Source: Spirochaetota bacterium
Lineage (GTDB): Bacteria > Spirochaetota > UBA4802 > UB4802
Direction: 5' to 3'
DNA length: 11,285 nucleotides
Assembly (NCBI GenBank): GCA_029548025.1
Contig: JAKPOE010000264.1
Location: 1 to 11,285, forward strand
The translations under genes and the position numbers were made by a program. The notes under the pieces are model-generated. The model worked only from the letters and a program-made list of their open reading frames with translations. It was not told the DNA's origin and made no database searches. This document shows positions 1 through 6,944 of this stretch, in pieces (within the stretch, counting starts at the first letter, position 1; each line of letters starts with the position of its first letter).

Positions 1-151
1 GATATATCGTTTTACGAATATATATTGGATCGTCTGACCGGGAGGTATCGTATTCCCCCACTGTGCCAACTGCTCCGTGAGCGTATTCTTACTCCTCTAT
101 CATTTCCTGCTTGATTTTTCCTACAGTTTCTGAGTAGTTACTATATATTTT
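1..151 (-). pseudogene. Frame-broken 3' remnant of a minus-strand gene, cut by the window edge
   Basis: On the minus strand, one frame (151 down to 89) reads NYSETVGKIKQEMIEE and stops. A second frame, open from 96 to the window edge, reads TEQLAQWGNTIPPGQTIQYI and continues to the end. Together they look like one coding sequence broken by a frameshift and missing its 5' part, because a TAG closes the first frame at 152-154. The stretch around 30-120 is clearly richer in G+C than its surroundings, which fits older coding DNA or foreign DNA. The pattern Gly, Pro-Gly, Ile-x-Tyr-Ile-x-Val loosely recalls the C-terminal part of B-family DNA polymerases. That resemblance is from memory and weak, and the family should be treated as unknown. 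Confidence 0.3.
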
Positions 152-173
152 CTATTAAATAATAAAAATATAC

Positions 174-202
174 TTGACAAATAATCTATTATAACTTAAA
201 GA
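174..202 (+). promoter_or_regulatory. Possible promoter for the lipoprotein gene
   Basis: A perfect -35 hexamer TTGACA lies at 174-179 in very AT-rich DNA. The hexamer 17 bp downstream (TAAAGA, 197-202) is a poor -10, and TATAAC at 190-195 is too close to serve. The lolC promoter region at 3201-3228 has a similar TTGACAAA followed by TATAA arrangement. The -35 is convincing and the exact -10 is not. Confidence 0.35.
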
Positions 203-223
203 AAAAATATATTATATAAACAC

Positions 224-270
224 GAGGATTAAATATGTATTACAAATCTCAAATCTCAAATCTCAAATAA
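224..270 (+). promoter_or_regulatory. Ribosome binding site and ATG opening an 11-codon frame before the lipoprotein gene
   Basis: GAGGA at 224-228 stands 6 nt before an ATG at 235-237, the best translation start anywhere upstream of the lipoprotein frame. In the sequence as given it encodes only MYYKSQISNLK and stops at TAA 268-270. The lipoprotein frame itself is free of stops from 195 onward. The two frames are offset so that adding one 7-bp repeat unit between them, or removing two, would join them. I infer that this is the true start of the downstream gene, out of phase here. It could instead be a leader peptide. Confidence 0.6.
244..268 (+). repeat. Heptanucleotide tandem repeat (AAATCTC), about 3.6 copies
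   Basis: Three full AAATCTC units lie at 244-250, 251-257 and 258-264, followed by a partial AAAT at 265-268. The preceding C at 243 also fits the register. The unit length is not a multiple of three and the repeat sits inside the reading frame begun at 235, so each gain or loss of a unit changes the frame. Short tandem repeats placed in signal-peptide coding sequence are the classic contingency-locus design, for example CTCTT in neisserial opa genes. The low copy number suggests modest slippage rates. Confidence 0.85.
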
Positions 271-296
271 AACATTCCCTCATAACTGAAAAATTA

Positions 297-1334
297 TTGT
301 TACAAACATGTTTATTTATTACTATAATATCGTTTACTTATATTGTTTCGTGTAGCAATTATACTCCTACATCCAATGACATTGCAAAGAAATATGATTA
401 TTATTTTAAAGCAATTGTTACAGAAGATACCATGCGATCTATGAACGAATCTGACCGAGAACTTATTGATGGCCAATTAACAATAATTGAAGATGAATTA
501 TCAGCATTTATGACAAGAAATTTTAGGGCAGAATGTTATGACTTATCTTCAAAATCTGCTATGGCAGCCGAGATTATGGTAAATGGAAATATTAGTCAAG
601 CAATGTATACATTAGCAGAAAAAGATGTTTTGATTCAGTTTTCATTTCATGAGATGTTGTATGATAATATAAAGTTAAATAATGGACAAGATAAAACAAT
701 AAAGAGTAATAAATACATAGTATATGAATTTAAAAATAATAGCACAAATCAAGAAAGGGCTTGGGAAAATAAAGAAATATCTGTTAGAGAAGTATCAAAT
801 GTTAATATGACAGATACCAATACAACAGATACAGATATTGAAAATAATCAAATAGAATTATCATTACCAATGGAAGATTCAAATTTAGCAGTTGAATTTG
901 AAACAGAATTATACCAAAATTTAGAAACAAAGCAAGGTGTAGAAGTTAATGGAAATGAAGATACTAATGTAATATCATTGGACAATGGCGTGGAAATAAC
1001 TGTAGAATATGAAACAATATCAAATACAGAGAAAGGATTAGTTAAAAAAATCAAAAAAGCAGCACACAAGGTTAAGCATTCAGTATCAAATGCATGGGAC
1101 AAATATGGGCCCCAGATATATGGAACATTATGTATTATATCGGGTGTTGTTATATTAGCTGAATATTATGGTGCAGCTTTCATGGCTGGTATTACTAGTG
1201 GTTTTGCCGCAATTCCTTTAATATACGGAGCTCATCCTTTTGCAACTGCAATTGGTACAGGTTTGATTACTTCAGGCTGTGTATCTATTATAAAGAATAA
1301 ATACTATATAGGATTTAGTTATAGCTATAAATAG
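297..1334 (+). CDS. Unrecognised lipoprotein with a membrane-active-looking C-terminus, probably phase-variable
   Basis: The open frame of 345 codons begins at TTG 297, which has no Shine-Dalgarno. The real start is probably ATG 235, out of frame as given (see the heptamer repeat). The N-terminus has a hydrophobic stretch ending in a lipobox, IVSC, with Cys19, so a lipid-anchored protein is expected. Residues 20-150 are mixed. Residues 155-245 are strongly acidic and rich in Asp, Glu, Asn and Thr. Residues 248-270 form a Lys/His-rich segment that would make a cationic amphipathic helix. Residues 276-332 are hydrophobic and rich in Gly and Ala, enough for one or two membrane passes. That C-terminal order recalls the segment before the toxin domain in RHS-type proteins, but no toxin domain follows. 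I do not recognise the family. A pore-forming or adhesive surface role is possible but unproven. Confidence 0.75.
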   Translation: MLQTCLFITIISFTYIVSCSNYTPTSNDIAKKYDYYFKAIVTEDTMRSMNESDRELIDGQLTIIEDELSAFMTRNFRAECYDLSSKSAMAAEIMVNGNISQAMYTLAEKDVLIQFSFHEMLYDNIKLNNGQDKTIKSNKYIVYEFKNNSTNQERAWENKEISVREVSNVNMTDTNTTDTDIENNQIELSLPMEDSNLAVEFETELYQNLETKQGVEVNGNEDTNVISLDNGVEITVEYETISNTEKGLVKKIKKAAHKVKHSVSNAWDKYGPQIYGTLCIISGVVILAEYYGAAFMAGITSGFAAIPLIYGAHPFATAIGTGLITSGCVSIIKNKYYIGFSYSYK

Positions 1335-1411
1335 TAATAGTACATATTAGATGAGCTAAATATTTAATTTTTTACAATAATAAAATAATCGTTTTAGTGT
1401 AAGTAGATATC

Positions 1412-1440
1412 AGGGCACCTTGCTATTTGTTTGGTGCTCT
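1412..1440 (+). terminator. Possible intrinsic terminator after the lipoprotein gene
   Basis: An 8-bp stem (AGGGCACC at 1412-1419 with GGTGCTCT at 1433-1440, one G-U pair) encloses a 13-nt loop. It lies 78 bp after the lipoprotein stop codon. The following bases are TTATATAA-like rather than a clean T-run, so termination may be weak. Confidence 0.4.
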
Positions 1441-1482
1441 TATATAAGGTTATATAATGATTTTGAGTAAGATTATATAATG
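1440..1482 (+). promoter_or_regulatory. Cluster of TTATATAA boxes upstream of the first beta-barrel gene
   Basis: The palindromic octamer TTATATAA occurs at 1440-1447, 1450-1457 and 1473-1480. The last two extend to TTATATAATG and contain perfect TATAAT -10 hexamers (1453-1458 and 1476-1481). TTGGTG at 1431-1436 sits 16 bp before the first TATAAT but is a weak -35. The cluster probably holds the promoter for the beta-barrel pair. The exact element cannot be fixed by eye. Confidence 0.4.
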
Positions 1483-1507
1483 TAAAGGATAATAAAAGGG
1501 GTGTACT

Positions 1508-2167
1508 ATGATGAGGAAAGGTATTGTATCATTTGTTTGTATAATGATAGTAGCTATGTCAAACATTTTTTATACTACTTATCTTTTTGCTGTTGATATT
1601 GCATTAAATTATAGCCCATGCTCTCTTTTAGCTGATTATAAGGAAAATTCGCGAACTATAAACATTAAAGATGACAGTGTAGATTATTTTGATAAATGGG
1701 GTTACTTGAGTAAAGCATCACTATTGTTTTTATTTCCCAACAATGATAAAGAGCATCCCTATATGACAGGATATTTTATTGATATATTGCATAAATCAGT
1801 TTCCATTGAACCGGTTGATATAAAATATTTTGAAAAAGGTGGTGATATCCATATTGTATCGGGTATTGCTGGAATTATGTTCCGAGGTCCAGTTAAAACA
1901 ACAAATATTTATTTTGATTTTGGTTTTGGAATAGGCTATACTGCTATTTTTAAAGATAGTTACGGTGCGCATTCTTATGGCAATGATACAGACTACACAT
2001 TCAAATTAGGGGCAGGCTATAAGGTTAACCTTTCACATTCTATAGCATGCAATTTTGGTGTTGATTGGATAGCACCTGGATTAAGTAGCTACCATAAATT
2101 AAATCATGGCGGTTATGTGAATTTATACTATGGAGGAATTTATCCTTATATTGGTGTTGCATTTTAA
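1508..2167 (+). CDS. Small outer-membrane beta-barrel-like protein
   Basis: This is a 219-residue protein whose N-terminal signal peptide runs from a MMRKG start through a long hydrophobic core to about residue 29 (LFA then VD). AGGGG at 1497-1501 is 6 nt from the ATG, which supports this start. The mature part alternates polar and hydrophobic residues in short stretches rich in Tyr, Phe and Gly, such as IYFDFGFGIGYTAIF and YTFKLGAGYKVNL. It ends in YIGVAF with a C-terminal Phe, as expected for a BamA-inserted beta-barrel. The size suits an 8-stranded barrel of the OmpA/opacity kind. The next gene, 48-63 bp downstream depending on its start, encodes a similar protein and is probably co-transcribed. 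The ligand or function is unknown. Confidence 0.7.
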   Translation: MMRKGIVSFVCIMIVAMSNIFYTTYLFAVDIALNYSPCSLLADYKENSRTINIKDDSVDYFDKWGYLSKASLLFLFPNNDKEHPYMTGYFIDILHKSVSIEPVDIKYFEKGGDIHIVSGIAGIMFRGPVKTTNIYFDFGFGIGYTAIFKDSYGAHSYGNDTDYTFKLGAGYKVNLSHSIACNFGVDWIAPGLSSYHKLNHGGYVNLYYGGIYPYIGVAF

Positions 2168-2189
2168 TGTAAACTATTATAGTATATGC

Positions 2190-2215
2190 GCAAATTTTGA
2201 TTTGTAAAAATTTGC
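2190..2215 (+). promoter_or_regulatory. AT-rich hairpin directly upstream of the second beta-barrel gene
   Basis: There is a perfect 9-bp stem: GCAAATTTT at 2190-2198 pairs with AAAATTTGC at 2207-2215, around an 8-nt loop. It ends one base before the first possible ATG (2216) and two bases before the likely ribosome binding site (2218-2222). It lacks a T-tract, so it is not an obvious terminator. It could protect mRNA or modulate translation of the downstream gene. Confidence 0.45.
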
Positions 2216-2230
2216 ATGGTGAATAAAGTG

Positions 2231-3148
2231 ATGAAGCAATTCTGCCATTATGGCATAGCTATAATGTTATTATTTTGTCTTTATTCTATAGCTTTTGCTA
2301 ATGAAGACCATGATTTCTATATAACAACGGCATTAGGATGTGGCTTTTCACAAGGTGTCCTTGGTGAATATGTGTATGATAATGGTAGAAAAGTAAGTCA
2401 ATTACATTGGAATATCGATCACCTTTACTACTATTTTTATGAGGTAGCATTATACTATGGCTGGTTTACCACTGGATTATCATTGCAAAATAGTTATGAC
2501 CATTCTATTGGAACAATAAATGATTCGGATTGGACTGATAATAATAATCCATATGTAAAAACTAACTTTTCGCATCATGACAATTATCTGGAATATATGC
2601 ATAATTATAATGTTTACTGTGGATTTTTAGTAGTTAATAATAAAGATTTTCAACTTATAATGAAAGCTGGATACATCTATAAAAATATAAAAATGTCGGC
2701 ACGTGACGGCTATGTAGAATATCCACCCGGTTCGCCAAAGGTATCAATGTATGGAATAGGTATTATCTATCAACAGGAGTATTCCATTCCCTATATCGCA
2801 ATAGAAGCTATGTATACTATGTATAATTTATCACTATCTGGAGGACTATCCTGCGGTATATTTGCCGATGCTGATGATGTTGACAATCATGTTAAACGCG
2901 ACATTGATTTCCATGATGATTTTGATGGGATACTCTATCTTTGTGGAAAAGCTGGCATACAGTATTCATTTACCCATTTTATCATTGGAGGCAAAGTGAT
3001 ATATGAATATGTACCGGTAACCAAAGGCGATGAATATTATATCAATAATAGCAATGGAAGCAAATCTCCAGTATATAATAATTGTGGAGGCTGTAAACTT
3101 GCGGTAATGAGCATTGAACTTTTTATTTCAATAAAAGTAGAATTATAA
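2231..3148 (+). CDS. Second outer-membrane beta-barrel-like protein
   Basis: The protein has 305 residues from ATG 2231. I prefer this start over ATG 2216 because GGTGA at 2218-2222 lies 8 nt ahead of it and the product then opens with MKQFCHYG, a normal basic signal-peptide n-region. ATG 2216 has no ribosome binding site and abuts a hairpin. A hydrophobic core and an AFA-type cleavage site (near residue 22, before NEDHD) predict export. The mature chain is dense in Tyr, Asp, Asn and Gly with alternating hydrophobic residues (YITTALGCGFSQG, YYYFYEVALYYGWF) and ends in ELFISIKVEL, consistent with a beta-barrel of about 10-12 strands. A CGGC motif near the C-terminus is unusual for a barrel. 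It sits in the same probable operon as the smaller barrel upstream. No family is recognised. Confidence 0.65.
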   Translation: MKQFCHYGIAIMLLFCLYSIAFANEDHDFYITTALGCGFSQGVLGEYVYDNGRKVSQLHWNIDHLYYYFYEVALYYGWFTTGLSLQNSYDHSIGTINDSDWTDNNNPYVKTNFSHHDNYLEYMHNYNVYCGFLVVNNKDFQLIMKAGYIYKNIKMSARDGYVEYPPGSPKVSMYGIGIIYQQEYSIPYIAIEAMYTMYNLSLSGGLSCGIFADADDVDNHVKRDIDFHDDFDGILYLCGKAGIQYSFTHFIIGGKVIYEYVPVTKGDEYYINNSNGSKSPVYNNCGGCKLAVMSIELFISIKVEL

Positions 3149-3200
3149 ATGCTGCATTTTATATAAACATTTTCTGAAATCTTCATATAAATAAATACAT

Positions 3201-3250
3201 TTGACAAAATACTATAATTTAATACATTCGTTATAATTTTTTTCAAGGAA
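3201..3250 (+). promoter_or_regulatory. Promoter and ribosome binding site of the lol operon
   Basis: A perfect TTGACA at 3201-3206 is followed 16 bp later by TACATT (3223-3228, 4 of 6 -10 bases). This places a transcription start near 3235, and AAGGAA at 3245-3250 is 5 nt before the lolC ATG. An extra TATAAT at 3232-3237 has no matching -35. The 107-bp gap before it separates this operon from the surface-protein block. Confidence 0.55.
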
Positions 3251-3255
3251 TATCT

Positions 3256-4560
3256 ATGCGATTATATGAACTGTTCATAGGATGGCGGTATCTTAAGGCA
3301 AAAAAATCTCAGGGATTTATCTCTTTTAATACATTTTTATCGCTGTTTATAGTTGCTATTGGCGTATTTGTCATTATCGTGGTTATGTCAGTAATGACGG
3401 GCTTCCAGAGTCAGATTCGCGATAAAATTCTGGATGTTGATGCGCATATAACAGTGAGTCGCTTTTTTGTAGATAATAATAGCGAAGGTTTACCCGATTA
3501 TAAAGAACTATCGAACAAGATAAAAACAATAAAAGGAATACGCTCTATAGAACCATTTGTCCAGGGACAGGGTTTAGTGCGTGTTAAGTCATATATTTTT
3601 CCTGTAGCAATCCGTGGTTATGGCATTCCCGGTATGGTCCCTGATGATATAAAAAAATTTGTCACTGCCGGTGATAAAGAATTTAGTAAACCTACTACAA
3701 TAGCTATTGGCGAGGAGATGGCATTTAATTATAATTTGCGCTTAGGCGATTATTTAGAGATTATTGTTCCCAAAGGAAGGTTAACCGCAAAAGAAGGGAT
3801 AACGCCCGGCATCGGGAAATACCGCATCGCAACTTATTTCAAAACGGGATATTACGATTTTGATACCAAGCTTATCATCATGACAATACCGCAAACGCAA
3901 CAGCTCTATGGCATTGGTAATATTGTAAGCGGACTTGCTTTGAAACTTGATGATATATATGATATGGATAAAATAGCTTCAACTGTTCAGGGACTCATTG
4001 GCTATGATTATCAGGTAACAACTGCTGAACAACAAAATCAAAATTTATTCTATGCACTGCGTCTTGAAAAGTTAATTATGACTATTATTTTATTTTTAGT
4101 GATAATCTCAGCTTCATTTACCATAATGGGTACACTTGTCATGGTGGTAATGGAAAAACGTAAATCTATTGGCATATTAAAAACAATGGGGGCGCATCCA
4201 TATTCCATCATGACCATCTTTGTGCTTGAAGGTTTTTTCATCGGGCTCATTGGTGCAATTGTTGGCGTTATTACCGGGCTTGTTACCGCCATCAATTTGG
4301 AATCAATCATACACTGGATTGAGAGAACTATTAATGGTGTAATGTCATGGATATTTATAACTTTTGATTTAGGTATTTTTTATCCTGTTTCGCTGGTGCC
4401 AAAGAATGTATATTATATTGATTCGCTTCCCACGCAAATACAACCTGAATTTGTTATGATTGTTGCTATACTGGCAATCTTTATTGCCACTGTGGCTGCC
4501 ATTCTGCCATCATGGTATGCATCACGATTGCATCCTGTTGAATCAATACGCTATGAATAA
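3256..4560 (+). CDS. lolC: Lipoprotein-releasing ABC transporter permease, LolC/LolE (LolF-like) family
   Basis: This is the inner-membrane permease that extracts mature lipoproteins from the inner membrane and passes them to the periplasmic carrier LolA, for outer-membrane delivery. The 434-residue protein has the family layout. It starts MRLYELFIGWRYL, with TM1 at about residues 25-50 (ending VMSVMTGFQ). A large periplasmic domain spans about 51-270, and the FtsX-type C-terminal half has TM2 at about 275-298, TM3 at about 318-345 and TM4 at about 398-420. The cytoplasmic motif KRKSIGILKTMGA (301-313) is the LolD-contacting coupling region typical of LolC/E. lolD follows after 8 bp. Only one permease gene is present beside lolD, so it may work as a LolF-type homodimer, unless a partner is encoded elsewhere. 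Confidence 0.93.
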   Translation: MRLYELFIGWRYLKAKKSQGFISFNTFLSLFIVAIGVFVIIVVMSVMTGFQSQIRDKILDVDAHITVSRFFVDNNSEGLPDYKELSNKIKTIKGIRSIEPFVQGQGLVRVKSYIFPVAIRGYGIPGMVPDDIKKFVTAGDKEFSKPTTIAIGEEMAFNYNLRLGDYLEIIVPKGRLTAKEGITPGIGKYRIATYFKTGYYDFDTKLIIMTIPQTQQLYGIGNIVSGLALKLDDIYDMDKIASTVQGLIGYDYQVTTAEQQNQNLFYALRLEKLIMTIILFLVIISASFTIMGTLVMVVMEKRKSIGILKTMGAHPYSIMTIFVLEGFFIGLIGAIVGVITGLVTAINLESIIHWIERTINGVMSWIFITFDLGIFYPVSLVPKNVYYIDSLPTQIQPEFVMIVAILAIFIATVAAILPSWYASRLHPVESIRYE

Positions 4561-4568
4561 TTATTGCT

Positions 4569-5285
4569 ATGGATAACCCTATGGATGATACCGTACACAA
4601 TAGTGCCATTAAAGGCATGGATATTATTAAACAATATGGATTTGGCAGCAGCACTATTACAGTGTTAAAAAATATTAGTATAACCATTAATAAAGGTGAG
4701 ATAGTTTCGATAGTTGGTCCATCAGGTGCAGGAAAATCAACCCTGTTAAATATTATTGGGTGCCTTGATACCTTCCAGCAGGGATATGTTCAGATATTAG
4801 ATCAGGATATTTCACCATTTTCGTATGATGAGCTGGCAACATTTAGAAATAAGCATATTGGTTTTATCTTCCAGATGCACAACCTGATGCCCGAATTTAC
4901 CGCACTGGAAAATACCATGATGCCTCTTTTAATACGAAGAGTATCAAAAAAGGAAGCAAAACACAAAGCACTTGAGTTGTTAGAGCACTTCAAAATAGTT
5001 GATAGAGCAGGGCATAAACCTGCTGAGTTGTCGGGTGGTGAATGTCAGCGTGTTGCTGTTGCACGAGCACTCATAACGCAACCTGATATTATACTGGCTG
5101 ATGAGCCAACAGGTAATCTGGACAGTAAAAACTCGGATATTTTAATTGAACTTTTATTTAAAAATTGTAAGGATAAAGGCTCAACAGCAGTGGTTGTTAC
5201 TCACGATCAGAGCATAGCAGCAAAAACACAAAGAATCATTACATTAATAGATGGGATGATACAGAGTGAAACAATGAATTTATAA
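4569..5285 (+). CDS. lolD: Lipoprotein-releasing ABC transporter ATPase LolD
   Basis: This cytoplasmic ATPase powers lipoprotein extraction with the preceding permease. The 238 residues carry every ABC signature: Walker A GPSGAGKST (50-58), Q-loop Gln102 in FQMHNLMPEFTALEN (the form typical of the LolD/MacB group), ABC signature LSGGECQR (154-161), Walker B IILADEP (174-180) with the D-loop in GNLD, and the switch His212 in VVVTHD. The gene starts 8 bp after the permease stop with no clear Shine-Dalgarno, which suggests translational coupling. An in-frame ATG at 4581 is an alternative start that would remove only four residues. The length is normal for LolD. Confidence 0.93.
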   Translation: MDNPMDDTVHNSAIKGMDIIKQYGFGSSTITVLKNISITINKGEIVSIVGPSGAGKSTLLNIIGCLDTFQQGYVQILDQDISPFSYDELATFRNKHIGFIFQMHNLMPEFTALENTMMPLLIRRVSKKEAKHKALELLEHFKIVDRAGHKPAELSGGECQRVAVARALITQPDIILADEPTGNLDSKNSDILIELLFKNCKDKGSTAVVVTHDQSIAAKTQRIITLIDGMIQSETMNL

Positions 5286-5318
5286 TTAATAATAAAATGA
5301 AAAAGGAATTATGGTGTT

Positions 5319-6920
5319 ATGAAAATTGAATTTGTTGGTGGAGCACGCACGGTAACTGGTTCATCATTTATTGTTAAGAATAATAATTTTACCGTTATGA
5401 TTGATTGCGGTATGTTTCAGGGAACACGTGAGCTAAGGGAACGAAATTATCTTAATCTCATCTATGCACCTTCACAGATAGACAGTTTACTTTTAACCCA
5501 TGCACATATTGACCACAGTGGACTTATTCCAAAATTAGTAAAAGAAGGTTTTACTCAGCCAATATATGCCACAAAGGCAACCTGTGAACTTTGTAGTATT
5601 ATGTTGCCCGATAGTGCCCATATTCAGGAGCAGGATGCTGAAATCATTAATAAAAAGCGAAAAAAATTGGGACGCGAATATATTGAACCACTATACACCT
5701 CTGAAGATGCAGAGCGTTGTATGCAATACTTTAATCCTGTGAGATATCATCAAACGGTATCAATTCATCCTGATATTACAGTAAGTTTTAAGGATGCTGG
5801 TCATATATTGGGTTCATCGTTTATAGAGATGAATATCAAAGATAATGGCAAACAAAATGCTATAGTATTTTCTGGTGATATTGGCCAAAAAAATCAGGCA
5901 ATAATTCGTGATCCTGAACTTCCCGACTATGCTGATATATTGCTTATAGAATCAACCTATGGTGACAGACTTCATAAAAGCAAAGAAGATACCTATAATG
6001 AATTAAAAAAAGTTATACTTGAATCATATAATAAACATGGTAATATAATTATTCCAGCATTTGCTATTGAACGTACCCAGGAATTATTATACACCATAGC
6101 ACAGCTTGTGAAAAAGGGGGAAATCCCCCCAATACCTGTTTATTTAGATTCACCTTTAGCAACATCAGCTACTCATATTTTTTTGAATAACCAGGATTGT
6201 TTTGATGATGCTATAAATAACTTATTGCGTTCGGGCGATAGTCCTCTGGATTTTCCTAATCTTCATTTTGTTAAAACAGTGGAAGAGTCAAAATGGTTAA
6301 ACAAGAATGCAAAAGGTGCCATAATCATATCTGCAAGTGGGATGTGTACTGCAGGGAGAGTAAAGCATCATCTGTTGAATAATTTATATAAACCCGAGTC
6401 AGCGGTTGTATTTGTTGGATATCAAGCAGAAGGTACTCTGGGAAGACGAATTGTTGACGGTGCACACATGGTCAAAATATATGGCGAAAATGTTGCTGTT
6501 AGAGCCAAAATTTATACTATTGGTGGATTTTCTGCTCATGCTGATAAAGAAGGACTGCTTGATTGGATGAGTACTATCAAAAATCCTAAATTAAAAGTCT
6601 TTGTTGTCCATGGCGAAGAAAATGCATCAGCATTGTTAGCGGAAGAAATACGTAACAGATTTGGCTATACAGTTTATGTGCCTCATTGGGGTGAGATAGT
6701 TGATCTTGAAACAATGAAATCAGAATATGCAAAATATAGTCCATTTGAAATTGCTGATAATGTTGAATCTGAGCTTGAGCATGTTGAAAAATTGGTGCAA
6801 ACTTTAAAAGCACGATATAAAAAAGCAAAAGAAGAGGGCAGGCGCATCAACTGGAATCAAATTGAAAATGACATATCTGATATACGCGAGCTTGTATCAA
6901 TGATTAACGATGAACTGTAG
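5319..6920 (+). CDS. Beta-CASP metallo-beta-lactamase RNA hydrolase (CPSF73/Ysh1-like, COG1236 type)
   Basis: This is a predicted zinc-dependent RNA nuclease. Metal-binding motifs of the metallo-beta-lactamase fold are intact: THAHIDH (60-66), His162 in GHILGS and Asp187 in SGDIG. The beta-CASP motifs follow: motif A Glu211 in ESTYG, motif B His407 in FSAHAD and motif C His431 in VVHGEE. ASGMCTAGR (339-347) belongs to the same family. Residues about 465-533 form a charged, mostly helical, coiled-coil-like tail beyond the catalytic core, so the protein (533 aa) is longer than the roughly 450-470-residue minimal form. It lies 33 bp after lolD and is probably co-transcribed. AAGGA at 5303-5307 is 11 nt from the ATG. 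A four-codon mini-frame (ATG 5311 to TGA 5322) overlaps the start codon and may couple initiation. The RNA substrate is unknown. Confidence 0.9.
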   Translation: MKIEFVGGARTVTGSSFIVKNNNFTVMIDCGMFQGTRELRERNYLNLIYAPSQIDSLLLTHAHIDHSGLIPKLVKEGFTQPIYATKATCELCSIMLPDSAHIQEQDAEIINKKRKKLGREYIEPLYTSEDAERCMQYFNPVRYHQTVSIHPDITVSFKDAGHILGSSFIEMNIKDNGKQNAIVFSGDIGQKNQAIIRDPELPDYADILLIESTYGDRLHKSKEDTYNELKKVILESYNKHGNIIIPAFAIERTQELLYTIAQLVKKGEIPPIPVYLDSPLATSATHIFLNNQDCFDDAINNLLRSGDSPLDFPNLHFVKTVEESKWLNKNAKGAIIISASGMCTAGRVKHHLLNNLYKPESAVVFVGYQAEGTLGRRIVDGAHMVKIYGENVAVRAKIYTIGGFSAHADKEGLLDWMSTIKNPKLKVFVVHGEENASALLAEEIRNRFGYTVYVPHWGEIVDLETMKSEYAKYSPFEIADNVESELEHVEKLVQTLKARYKKAKEEGRRINWNQIENDISDIRELVSMINDEL

Positions 6921-6944
6921 CGCATGCCCAATCTTTAATAACTA

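Noticed and set aside
40..57. Short inverted repeat GGGA/TCCC as a terminator or mobile-element end
   Set aside because: Only 4 bp pair, the inside does not continue the stem, and no T-tract or target duplication is visible.
848..1102. Minus-strand open frame of 84 codons inside the lipoprotein gene
   Set aside because: It lies wholly antisense to a longer frame and has no ribosome binding site or protein-like motif. It looks like a shadow of the low-complexity acidic region.
1319..1330. Palindrome TTATAGCTATAA at the end of the lipoprotein gene
   Set aside because: It is made by the last codons, is AT-rich, and has no partner sites. It is likely chance.
3037..3246. Minus-strand open frame of 69 codons across the end of the second barrel gene and the lol promoter
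   Set aside because: It crosses a strong promoter and ribosome binding site for lolC and overlaps the barrel gene. There is no supporting start or motif.
6921..6944. Possible bidirectional terminator between the hydrolase and the convergent dehydrogenase
   Set aside because: The 24-bp gap has only a GCATGC palindrome and no stem-loop with T-run.
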